From JBCCGE01 sp039029455 (GTDB taxonomy: Bacteria > Pseudomonadota > Gammaproteobacteria > Arenicellales > Poriferihabitantaceae), in assembly GCA_039029455.1 (NCBI GenBank), contig JBCCGE010000041.1, forward strand, positions 1 through 27,011: a stretch of 27,011 nucleotides of DNA. Direction: 5' to 3'. Each line of letters starts with the position of its first letter. Position 1 is the first letter of the stretch. A program made the position numbers and the translations under genes. Positions 8,376 through 17,800 of the stretch are shown piece by piece. The notes under the pieces are model-generated. The model did not search any database and was not told the DNA's origin. It saw only the letters and a program-made list of their open reading frames with translations.

Positions 8376-8795
8376 GTGGATATTGACGCCATTCAGAGTG
8401 AGATCGTCGAGGAATTCGGTCTTTTTGATCAATGGATGGATAAATACGAATACATCATAGATCTTGGCAAGAAACTTCCGCTGATCGATCCCCGATTTAA
8501 AACTGAAGACCACTTGATTTCTGGATGCCAGAGTCGGGTTTGGCTTCACTCGGAAGCGCAGGACGGGCGAGTTCAGTTTTCAGCTGATAGCGACGCGATA
8601 ATTACCAAAGGCATTATTGCGTTGCTTATCAGGGTGTTGAATAATCAGCCTGCCGATCAAATCGCCACATCAGAGCTGTTTTTTATTGATCACATCGGGC
8701 TCAAGGAGCATCTCTCACCAACGCGATCAAATGGGCTGGTCAGCATGGTCAATCAGATGAAGAACGCTGGTCGAGCACTCGTCAGCGCGAATTGA
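8376..8795 (+). CDS. sufE: Sulfur acceptor protein SufE
   Basis: SufE accepts the persulfide from SufS and speeds up its turnover. The protein is 139 residues long, as expected for the family. The acceptor cysteine is Cys51 in LISGCQSRVWL, the same number as in E. coli SufE. The C-terminal part has the family pattern ITKGIIALLIRVLNNQ and IGLKEHLSPTRSNGL. The start is GTG at 8376, 5 nt after the sufS stop. There is no separate strong ribosome binding site, so translational coupling to sufS is likely. The following 160 nt to the next gene's end hold no clear terminator. Confidence 0.95.
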   Translation: MDIDAIQSEIVEEFGLFDQWMDKYEYIIDLGKKLPLIDPRFKTEDHLISGCQSRVWLHSEAQDGRVQFSADSDAIITKGIIALLIRVLNNQPADQIATSELFFIDHIGLKEHLSPTRSNGLVSMVNQMKNAGRALVSAN

Positions 8796-8955
8796 TTCGA
8801 AAATCAGGCGAAGTACATTCTGCCGGAACAGCACCCGTTTTTTAGATGCTCATGCCTTCGAGACCACACCAACAGAATGAAAGCCTTCCGTTGTGTAAGA
8901 ATTGCTCCACACTGTGATGGCATTCGGACAGCTCAAATTAACAGATACTCTGCTT

Positions 8956-9507
8956 TCAATTGATTTCGTAGAAATACCTTAGCGTGGTCTTTTTATTCTG
9001 CTGGTTTTTCCAGGTGAGACAATGATCGATCGCGATCTCGATTGGAACTGATTCGGTTTTACTCTTCGTGGCAGTTTTTTCGATTGGAAAGCGTATTTCG
9101 GTACCCTGATGGTAGTGAACATTAAACTCAACGATATGAGTCGATGAAAAACTGAAAGCAATTTCCTTTGATTTTTCTATGGGTAAACAGATTTCGTAAA
9201 CAGCTCCAGGAACCAGTTCAATCGTGTCGAATTGATCTGACATTACAGCCGCCTGATCAGTCGCCGTCGCGTAACCTGGCGAAAGAATCGAAAGTGCGGC
9301 CAAGGCTCCATAGAGACCGATTTTGAGGAGCTGAAATTTTTGCGTTCCGAGATTTATTTTTTTTGCATCTTCGAGCTGTCGTTTACTTCTGGCCCCCAAT
9401 TTGGCAGAAATCAGATTTGTTTCGAGGCGGCAGACTGCGGGCGGTAATATGCTTCTTACCATGTCGTTTCTGGGAATAGTGATCGTGACGTTACTGTCTG
9501 TTGTCAC
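8956..9507 (-). CDS. Putative exported small beta-rich protein (GOLD-like?)
   Basis: This protein has up to 183 residues. A hydrophobic stretch at about 60-79 ends in PGYATA and looks like a signal peptide core. The 55 or so residues before it are unusual for a signal peptide, so the true start may lie further inside; neither the GTG at 9507 nor the ATG at 9462 has a good ribosome binding site. The mature part (about 100 residues) is a run of alternating beta-like strands (TIELVPGAVYEICLPI, IAFSFSS, VEFNVHYH, EIRFPIEK) with two cysteines, 107 and 163, and CLTWKNQ near the end. This pattern resembles small beta-sandwich domains of the GOLD type. The function is unknown. The gene lies 19 nt downstream of the metallopeptidase gene on the same strand and is probably in its operon. 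Confidence 0.6.
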   Translation of the reverse strand: MTTDSNVTITIPRNDMVRSILPPAVCRLETNLISAKLGARSKRQLEDAKKINLGTQKFQLLKIGLYGALAALSILSPGYATATDQAAVMSDQFDTIELVPGAVYEICLPIEKSKEIAFSFSSTHIVEFNVHYHQGTEIRFPIEKTATKSKTESVPIEIAIDHCLTWKNQQNKKTTLRYFYEIN

Positions 9508-9526
9508 AGGATATGATCAATGCACT

Positions 9527-11224
9527 TCACTTTCTCTTATTTTTCGTTTTTCGACCACGGCCGGAATGACGCATCGCCGGGTTGATCGACAACTCCAGCT
9601 CACCGTTCTCCAGTTTTGCCAGAGCTTTCGGCTTTGCACCTTTTGACTGAGGTTCCAGCCAGCCGTTTTCGATGTAGTAGAGAATATATTCTTTGAACTC
9701 ATCAACCCTGTCTTTGTCCTCGCCTGCCAGTGAATAGTGAAGAATGTTGTTGTTGGCATCAAATACCAGCGTGCCACCACACCAAAGCTTATGGGATGAG
9801 CCCTTGAATTTTCCGAACCGTTTGTCGCTCAACTTAACGTTTTTGGCCCAGATGAATTCAACGATGACCTCCCGGGGCGGGAAGTAGCCGGCAGCCGCAA
9901 ATTTTCGAGTGCGGTAGACATTTGAAACTTTGAACTCAACGCTTCTTGGGATTTTCAGCAACTCGCGGTTGCGGTCGATAAAGGTATAAGCATCGACTTC
10001 GCTGGCGGCAATATCTTCGATGTAGTAAGGCTGGCGGAACTTATTGTTGGTGAAGTTGAAGCGATGCTTAAATTCTTCTTCAGACCTAATAATTTTTCGA
10101 GCCAGAAAAACGGATCGGGCGGCCTGCCGATAGCCTCTGTCGTCTGTAGGATGGGCAACCTCGTCTGCACGCAGGACAGCGCGCGCATACTCAGGATATG
10201 TCAGACCGGCGGGTGGGCAGTAATCGATACCGCGCAACATCATGCGTGAAGTGGCGTTGGCGGCGTCAAAAAGCGCGGCTACTGACAGTTGTCCCGGCGA
10301 CTTGCGGGGAAAAGTGGTTTTTTGCCGTTTCAGCTCGAGTTGATACAGCTGCTGTAGCAGGTCATAAAATGCACCGGTCAATATCTCGGATCGAGCATGC
10401 TCGGACAGACTGTTCCTGACGTCGTCCATGGTCAGCTTGTTGGCCGCGCTTCTCAGAAAGGGTTGTTCACTGCCAGGATAAGTGGATCCGAATTCACTGG
10501 CGATGTCGCTGACGAGTGTTCTACCGGATATTGTTTTGGGCGCACGACCTGCGACAGTAACGACAACGTCGTTGAGGGTTAACGCCGACGTCATTGCCAG
10601 TGCATCACCAAAATATTCATGAAACCCGGCGCAGTCGGCTGATGTGGTCTTGCTGTAAAGCGGTTTCAGACCGTCAAGTACCGCGTGTCCCAGTTCGTGG
10701 GTAACGGTGTCGTGACACAGGCAGGTATAAACATTCTTTTTGGGATCAAACTGGGATTTGTAGTATCCGAACCACAGACACTCGTACTCTCGCATGTAGT
10801 ACGCGTTGTCATCTTCACCTCCATGGGGATAGATCTTCAATCGACCCGACGGAAAATTCCAGGGAATCCGTCTTCCGAATATCCACCCTGATTCAATCCT
10901 GTCGAGCACACGGTAAATGATCGCCCACACATTCACCTGATGAAACTTGTAGTTGTCCCGGGATTTTTTTCGACCTATGGCGAACCCACCCCCGGCCTTC
11001 AATGGTCTCACGGTATCGTGCGAAATGTCGTGGGTTTCGTCGTAGTCGACCACCTGTAAACGCGAACTGGTCGGACCATCGCCGAGCCAGGGTTCGCCGT
11101 CCAGTTTCAGGGTACAGACGCCGCGGCCAAATTTGTGTTTTTGGGCGAATTCGGGGTCCTGAATAAATATTTTGGCCTCGATTCGTTTGGCTTCGCGATC
11201 CAGGGATTTTTGTAAATACGGCAT
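9527..11224 (-). CDS. Gluzincin-type zinc metallopeptidase-like protein
   Basis: This is a 565-residue protein. It contains HELGH at 176-180, with both zinc-binding histidines and the catalytic glutamate. GFHEYFGDALAM follows, where Glu203 is the likely third zinc ligand, 23 residues after the second histidine. This HExxH...E layout is that of thermolysin/fungalysin-type (gluzincin) peptidases. The segment before it (FHQVNVWAIIYRVLDRIES) resembles the helix preceding the active site in those families. No signal peptide or propeptide with a recognisable FTP/PepSY pattern is seen. The N-terminus is charged and the C-terminus is very basic (GRGRKTKNKRK), so it may be cytoplasmic or exported by another route. 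GTGAGG lies 8 nt before the ATG. The substrate is unknown. The exact peptidase family was not determined. Confidence 0.78.
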   Translation of the reverse strand: MPYLQKSLDREAKRIEAKIFIQDPEFAQKHKFGRGVCTLKLDGEPWLGDGPTSSRLQVVDYDETHDISHDTVRPLKAGGGFAIGRKKSRDNYKFHQVNVWAIIYRVLDRIESGWIFGRRIPWNFPSGRLKIYPHGGEDDNAYYMREYECLWFGYYKSQFDPKKNVYTCLCHDTVTHELGHAVLDGLKPLYSKTTSADCAGFHEYFGDALAMTSALTLNDVVVTVAGRAPKTISGRTLVSDIASEFGSTYPGSEQPFLRSAANKLTMDDVRNSLSEHARSEILTGAFYDLLQQLYQLELKRQKTTFPRKSPGQLSVAALFDAANATSRMMLRGIDYCPPAGLTYPEYARAVLRADEVAHPTDDRGYRQAARSVFLARKIIRSEEEFKHRFNFTNNKFRQPYYIEDIAASEVDAYTFIDRNRELLKIPRSVEFKVSNVYRTRKFAAAGYFPPREVIVEFIWAKNVKLSDKRFGKFKGSSHKLWCGGTLVFDANNNILHYSLAGEDKDRVDEFKEYILYYIENGWLEPQSKGAKPKALAKLENGELELSINPAMRHSGRGRKTKNKRK

Positions 11225-11548
11225 AGCCGAGCCTCACTAGTGATTGGACGTATATTTTGTCGTTATTCTAGTCTGCTTTTTGGGACAGGACTTTTGAACA
11301 TCTGTATTTTCCGATGACACTCGAAATCAGGACACTATGACTGCCCAATCACTTGAAATATAATGGATTCACGGGTGTTTCTCCGGCGGCGGGTTTTCCG
11401 GGCGGCGATCGATTTACAAAATGTGTGATATCTATCACGTCGATCGGAAGGTGTCTGTGTTACCTTCCCGGTACAAAAATAATAAAAGCAAACATGAGCA
11501 GTGTACTGCTTAAACACTAAATAATGACAACATAGTGCGGAGGTATTA
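11225..11548. promoter_or_regulatory. Regulatory region upstream of leader ORF and giant protein gene
   Basis: This is 324 nt without a convincing gene, between the divergent metallopeptidase and the leader ORF. It contains a CRP-like site (11424-11439), an inverted repeat GGAAGGT-N9-ACCTTCC (11446-11468), a -10-like AATAAT (11478-11483, weak -35) and a short palindrome AGCAGT-GT-ACTGCT (11497-11510). If AATAAT is used, transcription would begin near 11490 and the CRP-like site would be centred about 59 nt upstream, close to the class I position. A 91-residue minus-strand ORF (11335-11610) crosses the region, but it has no recognisable protein pattern and was not called. Confidence 0.4.
11424..11439 (+). 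promoter_or_regulatory. CRP-like binding site
   Basis: The sequence TGTGATATCTATCACG matches the CRP (cAMP receptor protein) pattern TGTGA-N6-TCACA at 9 of 10 defined positions, the last A being G. It lies 125 nt before the leader ORF start and about 364 nt before the ATG of the giant protein. Whether the organism has a CRP homologue is not visible here. An FNR reading is less good because the half-sites are TGTGA, not TTGAT. Confidence 0.5.
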
Positions 11549-11647
11549 ATGTCACCCAACGAGTACTCGGGATTAATCTCCGTCCGGTTCCGCCGGACGT
11601 ATGCGTCCACACCCTTCTATCGCTCATCAGCAGTCGTCTGCGCCTAG
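11549..11647 (+). CDS. Possible leader peptide ORF (32 residues)
   Basis: ATG at 11549 is preceded by a full GGAGGT Shine-Dalgarno at 11539-11544, one of the strongest in the window. The frame runs 32 codons to TAG at 11645-11647. The product is basic, with no clear signal peptide and no run of a single regulatory amino acid. A 7-bp inverted repeat lies inside the ORF (CGTCCGG-N5-CCGGACG, 11581-11599). The giant protein's ATG follows 155 nt after the stop. The combination of a good ribosome binding site, a short frame and internal and downstream hairpins suggests a regulatory leader ORF, but it could be a small protein or chance. Confidence 0.4.
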   Translation: MSPNEYSGLISVRFRRTYASTPFYRSSAVVCA

Positions 11648-11754
11648 CTGTTGATTTGCCGATACATTTAAAAATCTAAAAACTATCGTCCACGCTCTGG
11701 TTGTGTCCGAATAACGGAGCGCCAGTGCTGATCGAAGCCGAATAAACAACTTCA

Positions 11755-11777
11755 TTGACCAATGCTTCATTGGTCAA
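11755..11777 (+). promoter_or_regulatory. Perfect 10-bp inverted repeat in the 5' leader of the giant gene
   Basis: TTGACCAATG, CTT, CATTGGTCAA form a perfect 10-bp stem with a 3-nt loop, ending 25 nt before the ATG at 11803. As DNA it would be a symmetric operator; as RNA it would be a hairpin close to the translation start. No T-run follows, so it is not a standard terminator. It coincides with an in-frame TTG at 11755 that could be mistaken for the gene's start. Confidence 0.55.
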
Positions 11778-11802
11778 ACACCCGATCCCCACAATCCTCA
11801 TC

Positions 11803-14800
11803 ATGACTAAATTTCCCCGTCACGTCTTATCCGCTCTGGCCGGTCTGCTGCTGTGTCTTCAGCTGCCAGTATCGCAAGCTGCCCCCGAAATTGAATTGTG
11901 GGTAACGGACCGTTCCGAGCTCGTCTGGTCGCCCGCCGGCAGCGGTCGATGGAACTGGAATCCGCTTAAGGGCTCCGGGCCGTACTGGTTCGGACGGTTT
12001 TACAAAGCCGTCTACCCCGGGGGTCTGGGATTCCAGGAACTGGTTCGCTTCGGCCAGAACGGCTCCAATACACCGACCGCGATGGTGGTTGCTGTTGACC
12101 TCTCAGGCACCGCGCTCAGAAACCCCATCGATTACGAATATATGTGGGATGACTGGGACAGTGGAGCCGATCTGGATGCGTCGTTCTGGCGACCCATACC
12201 GCCGGCCGGTTACCGATGTCTCGGCGACATGCCGCAGCTGGGACGGTCGAAGCCTCCCCTCGACGCCATGGCTTGTGTCAGACAGGATCTGGTCGTGCCA
12301 GGCGAGGTGGATAAGGACGAAGAAGACAGCAAGAGCTTCGTCTGGAATTCACGCGACGCGTGTCGAAACAGCGGCAGCTGTACGGACGCGTTTTCAGCGT
12401 TTCGAATCACGCCGAAACCCGGCACCGAGGGTATTGAGGTAAAGGGAGCTGTTGTCGGTTCAAGAGGGTTTTTCGACGGGCGTGACTATGCCGAGGGCGT
12501 CTATTCGTATGATGACGACGATGTGCTGACGGCAGCGAGAAGCTCACACGGGTTTTCATCGGATCATTTGGGCAACTACCTCAACGATGTCTGGGTGCTA
12601 AAGGGCAGCGCGGTGGATTGGGGTACGCCGCCTGAACAGTGGGAACTGGAACAGCTGATCAGCTATTTTGGTCCTGAAATCCGCATGCATGTGGATGAAG
12701 AGTTCTTTCCGGATGACCCGGAGGCCATGTTTGATGACCCTGGAACCGTATTGCGCTACGGCATAACCGAGAACTATTTAGGCGACGATGAAGAAAATGA
12801 ATTCGGCTTTTTGAATTTCAATTTCAATTCCGATACCAATTCAAACCCGAATTCTACATCGGCCCCCGCGGGAGGAAACATTCCCACCTCCAACGCGACT
12901 ATTTTGCACGATATGCAGGTCCCGCTGGCCCACCCCAGAGCCAACGACGATGACTTCGTCGCCTATCTCGATTATCCCCAGTCAACCTGGGTCGGAAACA
13001 CTGATCGCGCACGTGCCTATGTCCGGGCACAGCCTCTGGACGGCGCCTTTCTGGAACTGCAGTACTGGATTTTCTATCCCTACAACAGCGACGGGAAGCT
13101 CCGGCTGACGGTGGGTGAGCCGCCCCAGGCCAATTTCTACGAGCTGAAAACCATACTCGGGCGACACTGGTCAGACTGGGAAAACGTGAGGGTTCGGCTG
13201 GCGAAACGAAGTGTCTGGAATGGTGGTGAGTACCGTGGATACACGAGAAACAATCTGGTGTTATCCAAACACGCGTCCGAGGAAGAAATCTCTAATTTTG
13301 ATCCGCGTCTGGGCTACAACGAACACTTCAGACCGATTGTCTATTCTGCGAAGGGATCTCATGCCCAGTACCCGACATCTGACGTGCACTACTACCAGAG
13401 AGAGAAGAGTTTTAACTATGCCATCGGAACGTTCGCGGTAGATTTGCTCGATCTGACCGGCAGCGCGGATTTGGTGGGCGGTTTCGATCCGACCGGATTC
13501 GGCGGAGGTGGACTGGGATTTGCCAATGATCTGGGTCTGCCGGGTGCGGAGGAGATCAGTGACTACGCGCCGATTCAATCCGACACGGCCAGAATCGGCA
13601 TGCTGGAATTCCCATCGTTTGGCAGCTCGGAAAAACTGCGTACCTACCTTCCGGGAAAATCGGTGCTGGTCTCGGCCGCCTGGCCGAATGTAACGCCCGA
13701 TGTGCCCAACTGGTTTTACTTTATGGATCAGTTTGGTGGATTTATTCCCAGCAAGTATGCGGGCGTGCGGATTTTCAATCAATCTATCGAGACCAAATTC
13801 AAAACGGAGACCGGAAAACCCGGCTTGATGGAGCGAAACGAATGGCACGAACCCGTGCCGATCAATCCCAATCTGGGTATGCTGATTACCAATGAAGGTG
13901 ATATCAGTCCGGCCTTTGATCAGGGGGTGACCGAATATTCCATCGCGGTCGACAATACAACCACAACGTTTCAGCTGGCTGCTCTGGCCGTTGATGATCA
14001 GGCCAAAATCGAAATTAAGCAGGGCGCCACGGTGCTGGATACTCTGGCCTGGGATGCGGGAGCCAATGCAGTGCACAAAGAATTGCTGGGCAAGTACAGC
14101 ATTCCAATCGGGCCCCTAAGCGCAGGACTCAATGTGTACGATATCGTCGTGACGATTTGCGGCGCAGGTACCAAGGTGCAAACGGATCTGAACTGCGACC
14201 CGGTCACGAAGACCTATCAGCTGACCGTCGACAGAGCGGCCTACACCGTCCAGAATACCAACCCGAGCGGACCCGGATCACTGGTTGCCGGTCTCGCTAT
14301 TGCACAAGATGGCGACGCCATACGATTCAATGCCAGTCTCGATGGACAGACGATCAACCTGAATGATCCGGGTGGATCCAGTCACTTTGTGATTAACGGT
14401 AATAAAGATATCCGAATCGATGCATCGAATCTGCCCAATCGGATTTCCATTAATGCAAACAATCACGCGCGTCATTTCTTTATCGACAGCGGCAGTAAAC
14501 TGATCCTGCGCAATGTGACATTGTTCAGCGGTTACCCGGGCGCGTCGTCGGGAGGTGGCGCGATCCAGAACCTGGGTACGTTAGAGGTCTGGGATTCGCG
14601 AATTGTGAGTAATGAGGCCGGATCCACGGGAGGCGGCATTCAGAATGTCATGTCCGGTTCCGACTACGCGTTGATCCTTCGGACCAGAATCGCCGGCAAT
14701 ATTGCCGGAACCTCCGGCGGCGGCATCTTTAACAGCTCATCGGGCAACGGACCGCAGCTGTTTCAAAGCACGGTTCGGAATAACTCGGCCCCAATCGGTG

Positions 14801-17800
14801 GCGCGCTGCACAACGCTGCCGGCACTACGACGCTGTACAACAGCACGGTGGCGAATAACACGACGGATAATGGCAGCAGTATGGGGCTGGTGGATGAAGG
14901 GGATGGATTTTTCCTCAATTATGCCACCGTCAATGAGGGATTGCAGAATCCTAATGATGATCCGACGGGTACCACGCTGCGCAATTCCATTCTGTTTGAA
15001 ATCGATTCGGACTATGACACCATTGGTGAGAACATCATCGGCGCCCGCAGCAATGCGAGTGATCGGGTACCGGGCGCACCGTTCCCTTACTTTGAACAGA
15101 TTCCGCAGCTGACCCCTCTGGGAGACTACGGCGGGCCAACCTGGACCATGTTGCCGGGGCCGAATTCCTACGCCAACGATAATGCGGTGCCATTCAGCCT
15201 GATGACAGATCAAAAGGGTGATCCGCGCGGGGCCACTCCCGACATCGGCTCGGTCGAAGCACCCAATCTGAACCTGCCCTATCTGGACCTGAGCGATGGC
15301 GTGTTGTCGCCCGCGCTGGATGGCAGCGATACGGTTTACAACATTCCGGTGGCCTATGATATCCACGATATCTCGTTCGGCACTGCGCCCCCACTGGCCG
15401 GCACCACCGTGTCGTCGCGGGTAAACGGCGGCACCTACGGTGATGTGACCACGCCGTTGCTGTTAAATCTGGGGCTCAATGTGGTCGAAATTCAGGTGGA
15501 TTTCTTTGGCGTATTCCAGGACGTCTATACCATCAACATCACCCGCGCTGCACCCAGCACCAACGCCGATCTGCACTTTCTGGCGGCCAGCAGCATGGAT
15601 CTGGATCCGGTTTTTGATTCGGCCGTCACCAGTTACGATGCCGGCACGGTATCCGGAGAAGATTTCAGACTGTGGACCAAGCGACAGCACTGGGCATCAA
15701 AAGTCGAAATACGGGTAAATGGCGGCAACTATTCTGAAGTACCGGACATCACCCCCATCGCTGCCGGGGGCTCTCACGGACTCCGGCTGTCTGAAGACGG
15801 CGACGTCATCGGTACCGGCTTTAATTTTAGCGGGCAGGCGCAAAGTCAGGACGCCAACTACGCAGAAAACGGATTCGTCAAGCTCTCTGCGGGTCTGGCG
15901 CACAGCGTTGCCATCGACGGCGGCGCGAATCTGCGCGCCTGGGGGCAGAACAATCAGTCCCAGACAGATTATCCGAGTGGATTGCACCGTGTCACTCAGG
16001 TTGCCTCCGAAACCCACAATCTTGCGCTAACCCGGGACGGCACGGTGGTCGCGTGGGGCGGCAGCAATTCACAGGGCGAGCTGGATGTGCCTCCCGGACT
16101 GACGGATGTGATTCAGGTCGCGGCCGGCAGCAGTTTCAGTCTGGCGTTGAAATCCGACGGCACCGTAGTGCAATGGGGCAGCAATACCTACCCCGTACCC
16201 GGAGGGTTGTCTGATGTCGTGGCGATTGTCGCCAGCAGTTCCAATAGTCTGGCGTTGAAAGCGGACGGCACCGTGGTGCGATGGGGCTTTGAGCTGAACA
16301 ACAACCTCAGTGACGTGCCTGGCAATCTGGTCGGTGTAGTCGACATTGCCGCAGGCGGTTCCGCCAGTTTTGCTCTGACCGGTAACGGACGCGTCACCGC
16401 GTGGGGGTTGCAGAACCAGTGTGAGGCGACGGCCTTCGTCTCGCCACTGGAGGATGTCATCGACATCGCCTCCGGCAGCGGTACGCGCACGGCCCTGAAA
16501 CAAGACGGATTCACCGATCTTTGGGGTGCGTACGGCAAGGGTCAGATTGACGATCCCAATGACGCCATCAAGTCACCCACCGACACCGTTCCGGCTATTG
16601 CGCTGGTCAACGGCTTGAATACCATCGACGTCAGGGTGATGGCGCAGGACGGAACTACCACCAAGACCTATACGGTGACCGTGACCCGCGACGACACGTT
16701 CATTGCCGATCAGTTTGAGCTGGCGCCGGACACGGTGGAAGATATCCGTCTGGAGAATGATGTTTACTACGACAATATTACCCAGATCGGCCAGATCATT
16801 TATTTCCGCGTCACCGGATCAACGTTGCCGGAGTTTAATGGTCGGGTAGATGCCTGGGGTACCGGGGTCTATCAACTTCGGTCCAATATCGCCAACGCCG
16901 CTGTCCACGCGGGTGTACTGGCCGATGGAGAAGAGGGCGTGGTGGCCATTACCATCGTTCCGCCACCCCCGGGAAGCAACTACACGTCGTCAATCCAAAA
17001 CGGTGTGGAAACCAGAGGCGGCACCAACAGCCGAAAAACCGCATTTACTATAGCGCCGTTTACCGGGGATCCTTATGCGTCGCTGAAAACCGATTACGGC
17101 GTGAGACGGGGTTTGACGCCAATTGATCTTCGCTGCTACGGCGGCAATGAGGACGTCACCATGCGCTTTCTGGTGCTCGCCAGTGCGCCGGACGATCCGA
17201 ATAATCCGGCCTCCGAGCAGACCGTGTACTTCCAGAAGTTTGAGGATGAAGAAGATGTCAACGGACAGGTGATCACCGAAAATGCATTTGAAGTCAACCG
17301 GTATTCATCTGACTCATCGCTTGCTACGGCTGTGGTTCACGCAGGCATTCTGCAGGATGGTGAAGTGGGACTGGTGGATGTGACCTACGAGGCACCGTTC
17401 GATTTTGATGACGACGACATCGCCATCGATACGGTGCTTCAGAATGGGGTCAAGCCGTCGTTGTTCGGCGGCGATCACGACGGTAAGACCACCGGGGGTT
17501 ATCGGCTGGAAGGCGTGGCTCTGCTGAGCGGTTTCCTGCCGGTGCTCAGTGCCAACGCGGATCTGGAATCCCTGCTGGTTTCTGAAGGCACGTTCGCGCC
17601 ACTGTTTACCGCAAACACGCTGAACTACACCGTGACGCGTGAAGACGAATTCAGGCAGTTGGTTAACATTACACCAACCGCGGCTGATCCACTGGCGAAA
17701 ATTGAATTTACGGTCGACGACGATCCGTTCTTTGAAACACCCACTGGAGAAGCGTCTCTGCCGTTCTATCTCCCGAACGGATCAAGCGTGATCAAGGTGC

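Noticed and set aside
11335..11610. 91-codon minus-strand ORF in the regulatory region
   Set aside because: It overlaps the CRP-like site and leader ORF, and has no ribosome binding site or family pattern.
11755..11802. In-frame TTG at 11755 as the start of the giant protein
   Set aside because: It has no ribosome binding site, it coincides with the perfect inverted repeat, and it would put 16 extra residues before an otherwise standard signal peptide. ATG 11803 is preferred.
11803..11880. Lipoprotein signal (LLLC at residues 15-18)
   Set aside because: The residue before the cysteine is leucine, not Gly/Ala/Ser, and an ordinary SQA cleavage site follows eight residues later.
13261..14076. 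271-codon minus-strand ORF inside the giant gene
   Set aside because: It is antisense to a well-supported coding frame, has no recognisable domain and no ribosome binding site. Long open antisense frames are expected in this base composition.
14737..15366. 209-codon minus-strand ORF opposite the beta-helix region
   Set aside because: It arises from the glycine/asparagine-rich repeats read on the other strand and has no recognisable domain.
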